DNA of 64,000 bases from an uncultured Clostridia bacterium (GTDB taxonomy: Bacteria; Bacillota; Clostridia; TANB77; CAG-508): contig CAKPRG010000002.1 in assembly GCA_934182465.1 (NCBI GenBank), forward strand, positions 1-64,000, given 5' to 3'. Below, in pieces: positions 55,255 to 64,000 of this stretch. A program made the translations under genes and the position numbers. Below the pieces are notes generated by a model. It was given only the letters and a program-made list of their open reading frames with translations. It did not search any database and was not told where the DNA came from. How positions within the stretch are numbered: position 1 is the stretch's first letter; each line of letters starts with the position of its first letter.

Positions 55255-56085
55255 ATGAATATTAAAAGAATAATGACTGCATTAATAGGATTACCAATAG
55301 TATTTTTAGGATTAGTATTTGGTAATAAATATATTGTTGATTTTGCAATGGCAATAGTAGCTATTATGGCTTTTTATGAATATGACCATTGTGTAAAAAA
55401 AGAATTCAAAGTAATTTCTTGGATGGGATATGCACTTTGCATACTAATAGCTTTTTTACATATAATACCAGCAAATGTATATATTGGAGCAATAATAATA
55501 GGAATACCAACAATGTTATTATTATTATTTTCACACATAGTTTTTACAAATATGAAAATAAATTTTAAAGATATAGCAATGAGCTTTATAGGTATTTTAT
55601 ATGTTGTAGGTCTTACAGTCTTTATTCCAGTACTATATGGAAATAGTGAAAACTCAGATTTACTAAATGGCAAATTTTTAATTTGGTATCTTCTATTAAG
55701 TAGTTGGGGAACTGATATAATGGCATATTTAGTAGGAAAACACTTTGGAAAACATAAATTTAGTAAAGTTAGTCCAAACAAAACAATTGAAGGATGTGTT
55801 GCAGGAACTTTAGGAGCAATAATTTCTTGCTTAGTATATACATTTATATTAAAACAATTTTTAAATGTAGAAGTATATTCATATATTACAATTGCAATAG
55901 TAGCTTTAGTTTTAAGTATAATAGGTCAATTGGGTGATTTTGCAGCATCAACAATAAAAAGACAATTTGATATAAAAGATTTTAGTGAAATTTTCCCAGG
56001 GCATGGTGGAATGATAGATAGAATCGATAGTGTAATGTTTGCAGCACCTTATGCATATTTTATATTTGCTATATTACTTGTATAG
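55255..56085 (+). CDS. cdsA: phosphatidate cytidylyltransferase
   Basis: 276 residues from ATG 55255, seven bases after AAGGAAG; an in-frame TTG at 55225 lies inside uppS. About seven or eight membrane helices and the C-terminal CDP-diglyceride synthetase signature STIKRQFDIKDFSEIFPGHG (about 237-256) GMIDRIDS. It activates phosphatidic acid with CTP for phospholipid synthesis. rseP follows 14 bases downstream; dxr, normally between them, is missing. Confidence 0.96.
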   Translation: MNIKRIMTALIGLPIVFLGLVFGNKYIVDFAMAIVAIMAFYEYDHCVKKEFKVISWMGYALCILIAFLHIIPANVYIGAIIIGIPTMLLLLFSHIVFTNMKINFKDIAMSFIGILYVVGLTVFIPVLYGNSENSDLLNGKFLIWYLLLSSWGTDIMAYLVGKHFGKHKFSKVSPNKTIEGCVAGTLGAIISCLVYTFILKQFLNVEVYSYITIAIVALVLSIIGQLGDFAASTIKRQFDIKDFSEIFPGHGGMIDRIDSVMFAAPYAYFIFAILLV

Positions 56086-56099
56086 AATAGGAGGAAATA

Positions 56100-57143
56100 T
56101 TGAGTTTTTTAATTGGTGCTTTAAAAATAATTTTTTTATTAGGATTTCTTGTATTTATACATGAAGGAGCTCATTTTTTAGTAGCTAAAAAATGTAATGT
56201 TGCAGTACGCGAATTTTCAATTGGATTTGGACCAAAAATATTTTCTAAAAAGAAAAATGAAACTAATTATTCTATTAGAGCAATTCCATTAGGTGGATTT
56301 GTTGATATGTATGAAGATGATATAAATGTAAATAATGAAAATATTTTAAAAGAAAACAATACAAATTCATTTTTAAATAGCAGTAAATCGAAAAGATTTG
56401 CAATAACAATTGCAGGAATAGTTATTAATGTTGTATTTGGATTTTTAGTATATTTTATTTTACAATGTGGAGTACAAAATGTTACTACAACAATAGACAG
56501 AATAGATGAATCTGCACAGAGCAATTTAACAATGCTACAAAGTGGAGATACAATAAAAGAAGTAAATGGACAAAAAATTAGATTAAAATCTCAAATTGAT
56601 ATAGCTATAGCAAGTGCAGGAAAAGAAGAAGCTAAGTTGAAAATAGAAAGAAATGGTATAATTCAAGAAGTAAAAATACCAGTTCAAAAAATAACTAATG
56701 AAGAAAATAATACAGTTTCATATAGACTGGGAGTTTATATGAAAAAAGCAGATAAAACATTTGGAAATCAAGTATATTATGCTTTTTGGAAAACAGCATA
56801 TTTTGCAGAAATGCTTGGAAAAAGTGTAAGCTCAATGTTTAAAGGAAATATAAATCCAAATGAAATGGTTGGACCAATTGGAATATCAGAAATGATAGTA
56901 GAAACAGATGGATTTTATGAATTTTTCTATTTGTTGGCAGTTGTTTCAATTTCACTTGGCGTTACAAATTTATTGCCAATTCCTGGATTAGATGGAGGAA
57001 GATTGTTACTTATAATAGTAGAGGCAATAAGAAGAAAACCACTAAAGAGAGAAACAGAAGCACAAATACAATTATTAGGTTTTTCATTTTTAATTATGCT
57101 ATCAATATATGTAGCTTTTAATGATGTAGTAAGAATAATGTAA
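56100..57143 (+). CDS. rseP: RseP/RasP-type site-2 protease
   Basis: 347 residues from TTG 56100, five bases after AGGAGGA. Membrane metalloprotease of family M50: zinc motif HEGAH (about 21-25), a PDZ domain (about 120-205), and the second zinc motif LLPIPGLDGGRLL (about 294-306). It cleaves within membranes, for example anti-sigma factors and signal peptide remnants. In this cluster ispG and often proS come after it; here a zinc-ribbon protein and polC follow. Confidence 0.95.
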   Translation: MSFLIGALKIIFLLGFLVFIHEGAHFLVAKKCNVAVREFSIGFGPKIFSKKKNETNYSIRAIPLGGFVDMYEDDINVNNENILKENNTNSFLNSSKSKRFAITIAGIVINVVFGFLVYFILQCGVQNVTTTIDRIDESAQSNLTMLQSGDTIKEVNGQKIRLKSQIDIAIASAGKEEAKLKIERNGIIQEVKIPVQKITNEENNTVSYRLGVYMKKADKTFGNQVYYAFWKTAYFAEMLGKSVSSMFKGNINPNEMVGPIGISEMIVETDGFYEFFYLLAVVSISLGVTNLLPIPGLDGGRLLLIIVEAIRRKPLKRETEAQIQLLGFSFLIMLSIYVAFNDVVRIM

Positions 57144-57156
57144 AAGGAGAAAAAAT

Positions 57157-57723
57157 ATGAAGTGTAAGGTTTGTGGAGCAGAACTAAAAAAAGATGGAGA
57201 CATTTGTAATAAGTGTTATGAAAAATTAGTAAAAGAAGAGGAAATGAATATGGAGCAAAAAGTTCTATATACATTAAAAATGAAATATGTTCCAGGATAT
57301 GAAATATTTAAAATTGGTGATTACCTAATTTTTGGAATAATTTTATTATTAGCATTAATATCAACAAAACAAATGCAAGCTTTTGTAGTAGCACTTGTTT
57401 TTATAGTAGCTTTTATATTAATAATGTTAAGATTGAAAAAAATAAAAGCTCAAAAAACAACTTGCACTTTTTATGAAACAAAAATTGTTTATAAATCAAA
57501 AGGTAGAGAAAAAACAATCTTATATAAAGATCTTAAAGATGTAGGATACTATGAAACATTTTCACAAAAACTATTCAAATTAGGAGATATAAGAATATAT
57601 CCAGAAAATGGTATATTTATTACATCTGGAATAAATATGGAAAATGTAAAAAATGTAAAAGAAGAATTTGAAAAAATTAGAGAAGTTGTAAAACAACAAA
57701 TTCAAGCAAATAGTGAAATTTAA
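57157..57723 (+). CDS. zinc-ribbon membrane protein with PH-like domain
   Basis: 188 residues. N-terminal zinc ribbon CKVCG and CNKC (about 3-20), a linker, two membrane helices (about 51-69 and 71-89), then a bacterial PH-like beta domain (about 92-165: TCTFYETKIVYKSKGREKTI, DLKDVGYYETFSQKL) and a charged C-terminal helix. The layout is seen in DUF-type PH proteins of clostridia; no function is known. AAAGGAGA precedes the ATG, and it lies 13 bases after rseP. Confidence 0.85.
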   Translation: MKCKVCGAELKKDGDICNKCYEKLVKEEEMNMEQKVLYTLKMKYVPGYEIFKIGDYLIFGIILLLALISTKQMQAFVVALVFIVAFILIMLRLKKIKAQKTTCTFYETKIVYKSKGREKTILYKDLKDVGYYETFSQKLFKLGDIRIYPENGIFITSGINMENVKNVKEEFEKIREVVKQQIQANSEI

Positions 57724-57772
57724 AAATAACTATATTTTATATTAAAATTTGGAAATAAGGATAAATAAGGAA

Positions 57773-60700
57773 ATGCAAAAATATATAAAAGAAGTATTTG
57801 TAGATTATCAAAATGATAATCCTCTATTAGATGCGCAAATAGAGAATATAAATTTATATAAAAAAACTAATAAATTGCAAGTAGAAGTAGAATCTTCAAA
57901 TCCTATTCATATAAATGAAATGGAGGATTTTGAAAATTACTTAATAAAAAGATTTCATGTAGATAAAGCTTTAATAGATATACATTATAAAGATGTCGAA
58001 ATAGAGCAAGATGTTGAAAATCAATGGACTAATGTAATTAATTATGTTACAAGAAAAGAACCTTTTAGCAAAGCAATTTTAACAGGCAGTAAATTAGATG
58101 TTTCTGGTAAAAATATTTCTGTGAAATTAGCCCTAAAAGGGGCTGATTTTTTGCTTGCCAAAAAATTTGACAAAGGGCTAGAACATTTACTTTCAAATAT
58201 ATATAATGAAAATTATGTAGTTAAATTTGAAGAAAATTTGGCAGACAATTATTTAGAATTATTAGAAGCAAAAAAGAAAAAAGAAGAAGAAGAAGCTTTA
58301 AAATTTTTGAAAATACAAGCTGAGCAAGAAGCCAAAGAACAAAAAGAAAAGAAAATTGAAGCTAAAAAGCAAAATGAGGAAAGAGCAAAAACTGAAAATA
58401 AACAAGTTCAAAATGTTCCAGGACAAGTTACACCACCAATGCCAAAAGAAGAAAAGCCAAAAGAGGAAGAAAAAGATACACCTTTAATTATGGGTAGAAA
58501 TATGAATGTTAAAGGTGATCCAATAAAAATAAAAGATATTTCTGTTGATTCAGATAAAGTTGTTATAGATGGTGAATTAATAGCAGATACAATGGATTCA
58601 AGAGAAATAAAAAATGGTGAAAAAGTTATATTAATGTTTAATGTATATGATGGAACAAGTAGTATAACTTGTAAAGCTTTTTTAGACTCTGATAAATTTA
58701 AAGCAGTTTCAAAAAGAATAAAAGGCTCAAAAGGTCTAAAAATAGATGGAATTGCAAAATATGATCAATTTGCTAAAGAAATTACAGTTATGGCAAATAC
58801 AATAATAGAAACACAAGGAACAAAAAAAGTAAAAAGAATGGATGATGCTGTGAAGAAGAGAGTAGAACTTCACATGCATACTCAGATGAGCCAAATGGAT
58901 GCAATTACACCTTGTGCAGATTTAGTAAAAAGAGCTGTATCATGGGGTTGGAATGCTATTGCAATTACAGATCATGGTGTTGTTCAATCTTTTCCAGATG
59001 CACATAAACTTTTGGAAAAAACAGGTGATGATATTAAAGTTTTATATGGTGTAGAAGGTTACTTTGTACCAGATAAAGATCCAGGCGTATTTAATTCAAA
59101 AGGACAAAGCTTAGATACAGAATATTGTGTTTTAGACTTAGAAACTACTGGAATATCATACAAAACAGAAAAAATTACAGAAGTAGGAATTATAAAATAT
59201 AAAAATGGTGAAGTAATAGACGAGTTTGAATGTTTTGTAAATCCAGAAAAACCAATTCCACCTAAAGTTGTAGAAATCACACATATAACAGATGATATGG
59301 TAAAAGATGCAGAAACAATAGATAAAGTAATACCTAAAATAATAGATTTTATAGGAGATTCAGTACTTGTTGCACATAATGCAGACTTCGATATAGGTTA
59401 TTTAAAATATAATTTTGAAAAATATGGCTACAAATTAGAAAATACATATATAGATACATTAAGATTAGCAAAGGCAATTTTCCCAGATTTAAAAAAATAT
59501 AAATTAGGATTAATTGCAGATTCATTGAAAATAAAAGTAGATGTAGCACATAGAGCTTTAGATGATGTAAAAACATTAGTTGCAGTATTTAAAGTAATGA
59601 TAGAAAGAACAAAAGAAGAACATGGAAAAACAATTGATGATTTTGATTTGAAATTTGAAACAGATTTCAAAAAATTACCATCTTATCACATAATAATAAT
59701 TGCTAAAAATTATGTAGGATTAAAAAACTTATATAAATTAGTCTCATATTCACACTTAAATTATTTTTATAAAAAACCTAAAATATTAAAATCTATGTTA
59801 AATAAATATAGAGAAGGTTTAATTATAGGAAGTGCTTGTGAAGCAGGTGAATTATATAGAGCTGTATTAAATCAAAAACCACAAGAAGAAATAGAAGCAA
59901 TAGCTTCATATTATGATTATTTAGAAATACAACCTACAGGTAATGATGAATATCTTATAAGAGAAGGTACAATACAAAACGAAGAAGGTCTAAGAAATAT
60001 AAATAGACAAATTGTAGCATTAGGAGAAAAATTAAATAAACCAGTATGTGCAACTTGTGATGTTCACTTTATGGATCCACAAGATGAAATATATAGAAGA
60101 ATTTTACAAGCAGGACAAAAATATGATGATGCAGATATGCAAGCACCACTATATTTAAGAACAACAAATGAAATGCTTGCAGAATTTGATTATTTAGGAC
60201 CAGAGAAGGCGTATGAAGTTGTTGTTGAAAATACAAACTTAATAGCAGATATGTGTGAAAAAATAAAACCAATTTCACCAGAAAAATGTCCACCACATAT
60301 TCCAGGTTGTGAGCAAACAATAAAAGATATTGCATACCATAGAGCAATTGAACTATATGGAGATCCAATACCAGAAGTAGTAAAAACTAGACTAGATAAA
60401 GAATTAGATTCAATTATAAAAAATGGATTCTCCGTAATGTACATTATAGCTCAAAAATTAGTATGGAAGTCAAATGAAGATGGATATTTGGTAGGTTCTA
60501 GAGGATCAGTTGGATCATCATTTGTTGCTAATATGACAGGAATTACAGAAGTAAATTCTTTAAAACCACATTATAGATGCCCAAAATGTAAATATTCAGA
60601 TTTTACAGATTATGGATATCAAAATGGATTTGACTTGCCAGATAAGCAATGTCCAAAATGTGGACACCCATTAGAGAAAGATGGAATGGATATACCATTC

Positions 60701-62173
60701 GAAACATTCTTAGGATTTAATGGAGATAAAGAACCAGATATAGATTTAAATTTCTCTGGAGAATATCAAGCAAAAGCACACAAATATACAGAAGTTATAT
60801 TTGGTAAAGGAACAACATTTAAAGCAGGAACAGTTGGTACAATAGCAGATAAAACAGCTTATGGATATGTAAAAGGTTATTATGAAGATAGACACATACC
60901 AGTAAGTAGTGCAGAAATATCTAGATTGTCAGTAGGATGTACAGGAATAAAAAGAACAACTGGACAGCATCCAGGAGGAATTATAGTAGTTCCAAAGGGA
61001 AGAGAAATTTTTGAATTCACACCAGTACAGCACCCCGCAGATGATCCAAATTCAGATATTATAACAACACACTTTGATTATCACTCAATAGATCAAAACT
61101 TGTTAAAATTAGATATACTTGGCCATGATGATCCGACAATTATCCGTATGCTTCAAGATATTACAGGAATAGATCCTCATACGATTCCATTAGATGATAA
61201 AGATACAATGGGCATATTTAGTTCACCAGAAACTTTAGGATTAACAGAAGAACAAATAAATTCACCAGTAGGAAGTTTCGGTGTGCCAGAATTTGGAACT
61301 AAATTCGTAAGAGGAATGCTTGTAGATACAAAACCAAAAACATTTGATGAATTAATAAGAATTTCTGGTTTATCACATGGTACTGATGTATGGTTAAATA
61401 ATGCACAAGATTTAATCAATCAAGGAATTGTTACTCTGGCAGAGTCTATATGTTGTAGGGACGATATAATGATTTATTTAATAAATAAAGGTTTACCACC
61501 AAATCCTGCATTTAAAATAATGGAAACAGTTCGTAAAGGTAAAGCTTTAAAAGATCCAGAAAAATGGGCAGAATACGTAGCTCTAATGAAAGAACATGAT
61601 GTGCCAGATTGGTATATTAAATCTTGCGAAAAAATAAAGTATATGTTCCCAAAAGCCCATGCAGCAGCTTATGTAACAATGGCTTTTAGAATTGCCTGGT
61701 TTAAAGTACATATACCAAAAGCATATTATGCTGCATATTTTTCTATTCGTGCAAAACAATTTGATAGTGATGCAATGTGCCATGGACCAGAAACAGTAAA
61801 AAATAAAATGAAAGAAATTGATTTAGCTGGAAATTTAGCAGCAAATAAAGATAAAGAAATGTATCCGGTACTAGAATTAGTATTAGAAATGAATGAAAGA
61901 GGAATAGAGTTTTTACCAGTAGATTTATACAAATCACATTATAGCAAATTTATAGTAGAAGATGATGGACTTAGACCACCACTTAGTGCAATAAATGGAT
62001 TTGGTCCAGTTGATGCAGAAAACTTATATAATGCTGCAAAAGAGGGAAAATTTATGTCAATAAGTGATATGCAAATAAAATCTAAAATAGGAAAAGTTGC
62101 TATAGAAACATTAAGAAATGCAGGATGTTTAAAAGGAATGAGTGAATCAAACCAAATGAGTTTATTTGGATAA
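57773..62173 (+). CDS. polC: DNA polymerase III PolC (Gram-positive type)
   Basis: 1466 or 1467 residues from the preferred ATG 57773. An in-frame TTG 24 bases earlier has no Shine-Dalgarno, but AAGGA lies close before 57773, so the start is not certain. N-terminal domain and an OB fold (about 240-340), PHP domain (RVELHMHTQMSQMDA, about 364-378), 3'-5' exonuclease inserted in it (VLDLETTG, about 451-458), zinc-binding CPKC pairs (about 936-965), and polymerase palm EPDIDLNFSG (about 986-995). The C-terminus ends in SLFG, a beta-clamp-like motif. Main leading-strand replicase. The N-terminal Glu/Lys-rich linker (about 170-240) is natural. Confidence 0.95.
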   Translation: MQKYIKEVFVDYQNDNPLLDAQIENINLYKKTNKLQVEVESSNPIHINEMEDFENYLIKRFHVDKALIDIHYKDVEIEQDVENQWTNVINYVTRKEPFSKAILTGSKLDVSGKNISVKLALKGADFLLAKKFDKGLEHLLSNIYNENYVVKFEENLADNYLELLEAKKKKEEEEALKFLKIQAEQEAKEQKEKKIEAKKQNEERAKTENKQVQNVPGQVTPPMPKEEKPKEEEKDTPLIMGRNMNVKGDPIKIKDISVDSDKVVIDGELIADTMDSREIKNGEKVILMFNVYDGTSSITCKAFLDSDKFKAVSKRIKGSKGLKIDGIAKYDQFAKEITVMANTIIETQGTKKVKRMDDAVKKRVELHMHTQMSQMDAITPCADLVKRAVSWGWNAIAITDHGVVQSFPDAHKLLEKTGDDIKVLYGVEGYFVPDKDPGVFNSKGQSLDTEYCVLDLETTGISYKTEKITEVGIIKYKNGEVIDEFECFVNPEKPIPPKVVEITHITDDMVKDAETIDKVIPKIIDFIGDSVLVAHNADFDIGYLKYNFEKYGYKLENTYIDTLRLAKAIFPDLKKYKLGLIADSLKIKVDVAHRALDDVKTLVAVFKVMIERTKEEHGKTIDDFDLKFETDFKKLPSYHIIIIAKNYVGLKNLYKLVSYSHLNYFYKKPKILKSMLNKYREGLIIGSACEAGELYRAVLNQKPQEEIEAIASYYDYLEIQPTGNDEYLIREGTIQNEEGLRNINRQIVALGEKLNKPVCATCDVHFMDPQDEIYRRILQAGQKYDDADMQAPLYLRTTNEMLAEFDYLGPEKAYEVVVENTNLIADMCEKIKPISPEKCPPHIPGCEQTIKDIAYHRAIELYGDPIPEVVKTRLDKELDSIIKNGFSVMYIIAQKLVWKSNEDGYLVGSRGSVGSSFVANMTGITEVNSLKPHYRCPKCKYSDFTDYGYQNGFDLPDKQCPKCGHPLEKDGMDIPFETFLGFNGDKEPDIDLNFSGEYQAKAHKYTEVIFGKGTTFKAGTVGTIADKTAYGYVKGYYEDRHIPVSSAEISRLSVGCTGIKRTTGQHPGGIIVVPKGREIFEFTPVQHPADDPNSDIITTHFDYHSIDQNLLKLDILGHDDPTIIRMLQDITGIDPHTIPLDDKDTMGIFSSPETLGLTEEQINSPVGSFGVPEFGTKFVRGMLVDTKPKTFDELIRISGLSHGTDVWLNNAQDLINQGIVTLAESICCRDDIMIYLINKGLPPNPAFKIMETVRKGKALKDPEKWAEYVALMKEHDVPDWYIKSCEKIKYMFPKAHAAAYVTMAFRIAWFKVHIPKAYYAAYFSIRAKQFDSDAMCHGPETVKNKMKEIDLAGNLAANKDKEMYPVLELVLEMNERGIEFLPVDLYKSHYSKFIVEDDGLRPPLSAINGFGPVDAENLYNAAKEGKFMSISDMQIKSKIGKVAIETLRNAGCLKGMSESNQMSLFG

Positions 62174-62184
62174 AAGGAGAATGT

Positions 62185-62488
62185 ATGATAAAAGAATTTC
62201 TAAGTAATCCAATTAATTTAAAATATACAGTATGTTATTTAATAGCAATAAATATATTTGGATTTTTAATAATGGGAATAGATAAATATAAAGCAAAAAA
62301 AGGATATTGGAGAACTCCTGAAAAAACATTGTTTATAGTTACATTACTTCGGTGGAGGAATTGGGACTGTTTTAGGTATGTATTTATTTAGACATAAAAC
62401 TAAAAAAATGAAATTTACAATAGGATTACCAACTATTTTAATTACAGAAATTTGTTTAGTTATATATTTTGTATTTTTCATTAAATAA
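62185..62488 (+). pseudogene. DUF1294 membrane protein, disrupted by a frameshift
   Basis: The first part (MIKEFLSNPINLKY to TLFIVTLL) matches the DUF1294 family of about 90-100 residues with two to three membrane helices. After codon 55 the frame is lost at 62350 and stops at 62389. Dropping the single C at 62350 restores GGGIGTVLGMYLFRHKTKK and carries the reading to a stop at 62486-62488, exactly the family pattern. Either a real single-base insertion, a sequencing error, or an unusual frameshift site. AAAGGAGA precedes the ATG. Confidence 0.8.
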
Positions 62489-62606
62489 ATTTTAATTTCA
62501 TAAAGTATTGACTTAAAATTTGCTTAATGTTAGAATTTTATTTGTAAAAAGTCTTTAATAAAAATTAAAGAATCAATCCATAAAAACAAATAAAAGAGGA
62601 AGTCTA

Positions 62607-62645
62607 ATGTTACTTAATAAAAAGCAAATTTTAATTTTAAAGTAA
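62607..62645 (+). CDS. possible 12-residue leader peptide
   Basis: ATG 62607 to stop at 62643-62645, encoding MLLNKKQILILK. GAGGAAG lies five bases upstream. The terminator starts eight bases after the stop. Short open frames with good Shine-Dalgarno sites also arise by chance in such AT-rich DNA, so confidence is low. If real it could be a leader peptide for attenuation of the pilin-like gene downstream. Confidence 0.3.
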   Translation: MLLNKKQILILK

Positions 62646-62651
62646 TATATT

Positions 62652-62684
62652 AGCACTAATTTTTTAATTAGTGCTTTTTGTATT
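62652..62684 (+). terminator. intrinsic terminator upstream of the LRR gene
   Basis: Stem AGCACTAATT / AATTAGTGCT with a T-only loop, followed by T run. It ends transcripts from polC or the DUF1294 gene, or attenuates read-through to the LRR gene. Confidence 0.88.
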
Positions 62685-62733
62685 GCAAAGAATTTCTAAA
62701 ATTAAAATTTGCTAGATTATATTTATGTATAAG

Positions 62734-62796
62734 TTGCATTTTCTTATGTTTGTTTTTGAAACGGATGAAATAAAACATAGGAGGAAAGGTGCAATG
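62734..62796 (+). promoter_or_regulatory. leader hairpin that covers the LRR gene ribosome binding site
   Basis: TTGCA (62734-62738) pairs with TGCAA (62790-62794) and TATGTTT (62745-62751) with AAACATA (62773-62779). The strand between holds AGGAGG (62779-62784), so the Shine-Dalgarno lies in a hairpin. An inner GTTT/AAAC hairpin caps it. The fold could gate translation. Confidence 0.55.
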
Positions 62797-64000
62797 AACA
62801 GAAGAAAATTATTTGAAAGTGAAAATTGTAAACAATCAGGTATTACTCTAATAGCACTTGTGATTTCAATAATTGTAATGCTAATTTTAGCAGGTGTTAG
62901 TTTGAATGCAACTATCGGTGATAATGGAATAATAACACAGGCACAAAATGCAAAACTAAAAAGTGGAATGTCTGTATTAGAAGAGTATTTACAAGAAAAG
63001 TTTGTAGAATATTATGATGATACTGAAAATTATACTAACAAAGTAGAATTATTAAATGACAAAATACCAGAGTTATTATTAACCAATAGTTCTACTAGAA
63101 AATATATTATATATAATGGAAAAGCATATTATTTGCTAAATAAAAAATGTTTGCCATCAGATATACAAAATGTTTTAGTAGGTGGAGATTCAAGTGAGGC
63201 AGCCGATTATACAAAACTTTATGATGTATATGGTATAACCCAAGATTTAAAAGTATATTATGTGGATAATAAAAGTGAAACAAGTTTTGGAAATGTTGAA
63301 AGTTCTGAGATTGATCCCAATATGCCATTGGCAATGTTAAATAATGGAAGCAATAGAACATTAAGTGAAGCAATAAAAGATGCTTTATCTGAAATAGGAA
63401 TTGAAGTAGATGATGAACTAGGAATAACGATAGGAAACGTATCTTCACTAAAAACATTAACTTTAGATGGCAGTAAAAATGAAATAACAAATTTAAAAGC
63501 ATTAGGAGAGCTTACAGGTATACAAGAATTAATTTTAAAAAATTTAAAGTTGAGTAATTTAGAAGGAATAGAAAATTTATCATTATTAAACTATGTGTAT
63601 TTTTATAATTGTGATATAGATGATTATTCTGCATTATCAACAACATATAAATTAAATAAATTATATTTTCATTTTTTGAGTACAATGTCAGAAGATGTAA
63701 CAAATAAACAAATAGATTTATTAGGAAATGCTTTGAAAAATGCATCTAATATTAATAATTTACAATATTTAGGAATATTTGGTGTTAATTTAAGTAGTAG
63801 TATTACTTATCCTAGTTGGACTTATAGTGATGCTGGTGGAAATTTTAATACTTATACAAGTGATACTAGAAGTAATTTGACAGATATATCTGGTTTAGCT
63901 AATTTTAATGCTAATTTAAAACAATCAATAAATTATTTGTATTTAAATAATAATAATATAGCAAGTATTGAAAGTTTAAGTGGGTTTTATAAAATAAAAC
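62794..64000 (+). CDS. pilin-like leucine-rich-repeat surface protein (partial)
   Basis: At least 402 residues; it continues beyond the window. Prepilin-like start: polar segment, KQSG, then hydrophobic helix ITLIALVISIIVMLILAGVS (about 18-37), then ATIGDNGIITQAQNAK, typical of clostridial pseudopilin-like N-termini. No Glu at +5. The region after about 190 has leucine-rich repeat spacing (NEITNLKALGELTGIQELIL, LSNLEGIENLSLLNYV, LTDISGLANFN, YLYLNNNNIASIESLSGFYK), as in internalin-like proteins. It should be exported and cleaved by an A24 peptidase such as the one at 20070, then display LRRs on the surface. AGGAGGAAAGG precedes the ATG. Confidence 0.88.
   Translation, partial: MNRRKLFESENCKQSGITLIALVISIIVMLILAGVSLNATIGDNGIITQAQNAKLKSGMSVLEEYLQEKFVEYYDDTENYTNKVELLNDKIPELLLTNSSTRKYIIYNGKAYYLLNKKCLPSDIQNVLVGGDSSEAADYTKLYDVYGITQDLKVYYVDNKSETSFGNVESSEIDPNMPLAMLNNGSNRTLSEAIKDALSEIGIEVDDELGITIGNVSSLKTLTLDGSKNEITNLKALGELTGIQELILKNLKLSNLEGIENLSLLNYVYFYNCDIDDYSALSTTYKLNKLYFHFLSTMSEDVTNKQIDLLGNALKNASNINNLQYLGIFGVNLSSSITYPSWTYSDAGGNFNTYTSDTRSNLTDISGLANFNANLKQSINYLYLNNNNIASIESLSGFYKIK

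Overview
The window is a piece of chromosome from a very AT-rich, endospore-forming, Gram-positive bacterium of the Clostridia type. Evidence for this: a Gram-positive PolC replicase, SpoIVA, a GerA-type germinant receptor operon, SleB, a T-box leader, formate-tetrahydrofolate ligase, AGGAGG-type ribosome binding sites almost everywhere, and codon use dominated by A- and T-ending codons. The genus cannot be named from the sequence alone; an uncultured gut clade is my guess.

Layout: 1-1165 is the end of an rRNA operon (23S 3' part, 5S, tRNA-Asn), closed by two terminators. 1372-5935 holds a lipase-like hydrolase, rsmE, and a yicC-remA-rpoZ-kinase run. 6045-6827 is an orphan gene on the minus strand with foreign-looking codon use. 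7133-17128 is a housekeeping stretch: priA-def-fmt, asp23-amaP-DUF2273-nusB-xseA, xseB, a PAP2-like membrane protein and fhs. 17189-23792 holds an intracellular starch-binding-like protein, sleB, yqeG, a prepilin peptidase, an M24 peptidase, efp and an M23 peptidase; tRNA-Trp follows. 24140-28771 is an accessory operon: an extracellular substrate-binding/von Willebrand A protein, XpaC, a second anchored binding protein and TelA. 29253-33382 (minus) is gerAA-gerAB-gerAC plus a small two-helix protein absent from routine gene calls. 33626-36171 holds a pilin-like protein and spoIVA. 36412-39812 (minus) is a heterodimeric ABC exporter; 40458-41847 (minus) is nfeD-slipin. 42039-48315 contains cell-wall genes: a truncated GH18-like protein, mltG and a 1292-residue repeat protein ending in a GH25 lysozyme. 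48576-50667 is a T-box-controlled aspS. 50824-62173 runs from an orphan gene through greA, a NUDIX hydrolase, pyrH-frr-uppS-cdsA-rseP and polC. The window ends in a frameshifted DUF1294 gene and a pilin-like leucine-rich-repeat protein that runs off the edge.

The most notable observations are: (1) the aspS T-box reads an Asn codon (AAC) rather than an Asp codon, pointing to tRNA-dependent Asn synthesis; (2) three copies of a modular, inverted-repeat-bounded MITE-like element sit just 3' of operons; (3) the binding-protein/vWA/XpaC/TelA operon has no permease and looks like an envelope sensing system; (4) a candidate D subunit lies at the end of the gerA operon; (5) the usual neighbours dxs/ispA and dxr/ispG are missing from both standard isoprenoid loci; (6) several 5' leader hairpins overlap ribosome binding sites. 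No CRISPR array, prophage or transposase gene was seen.
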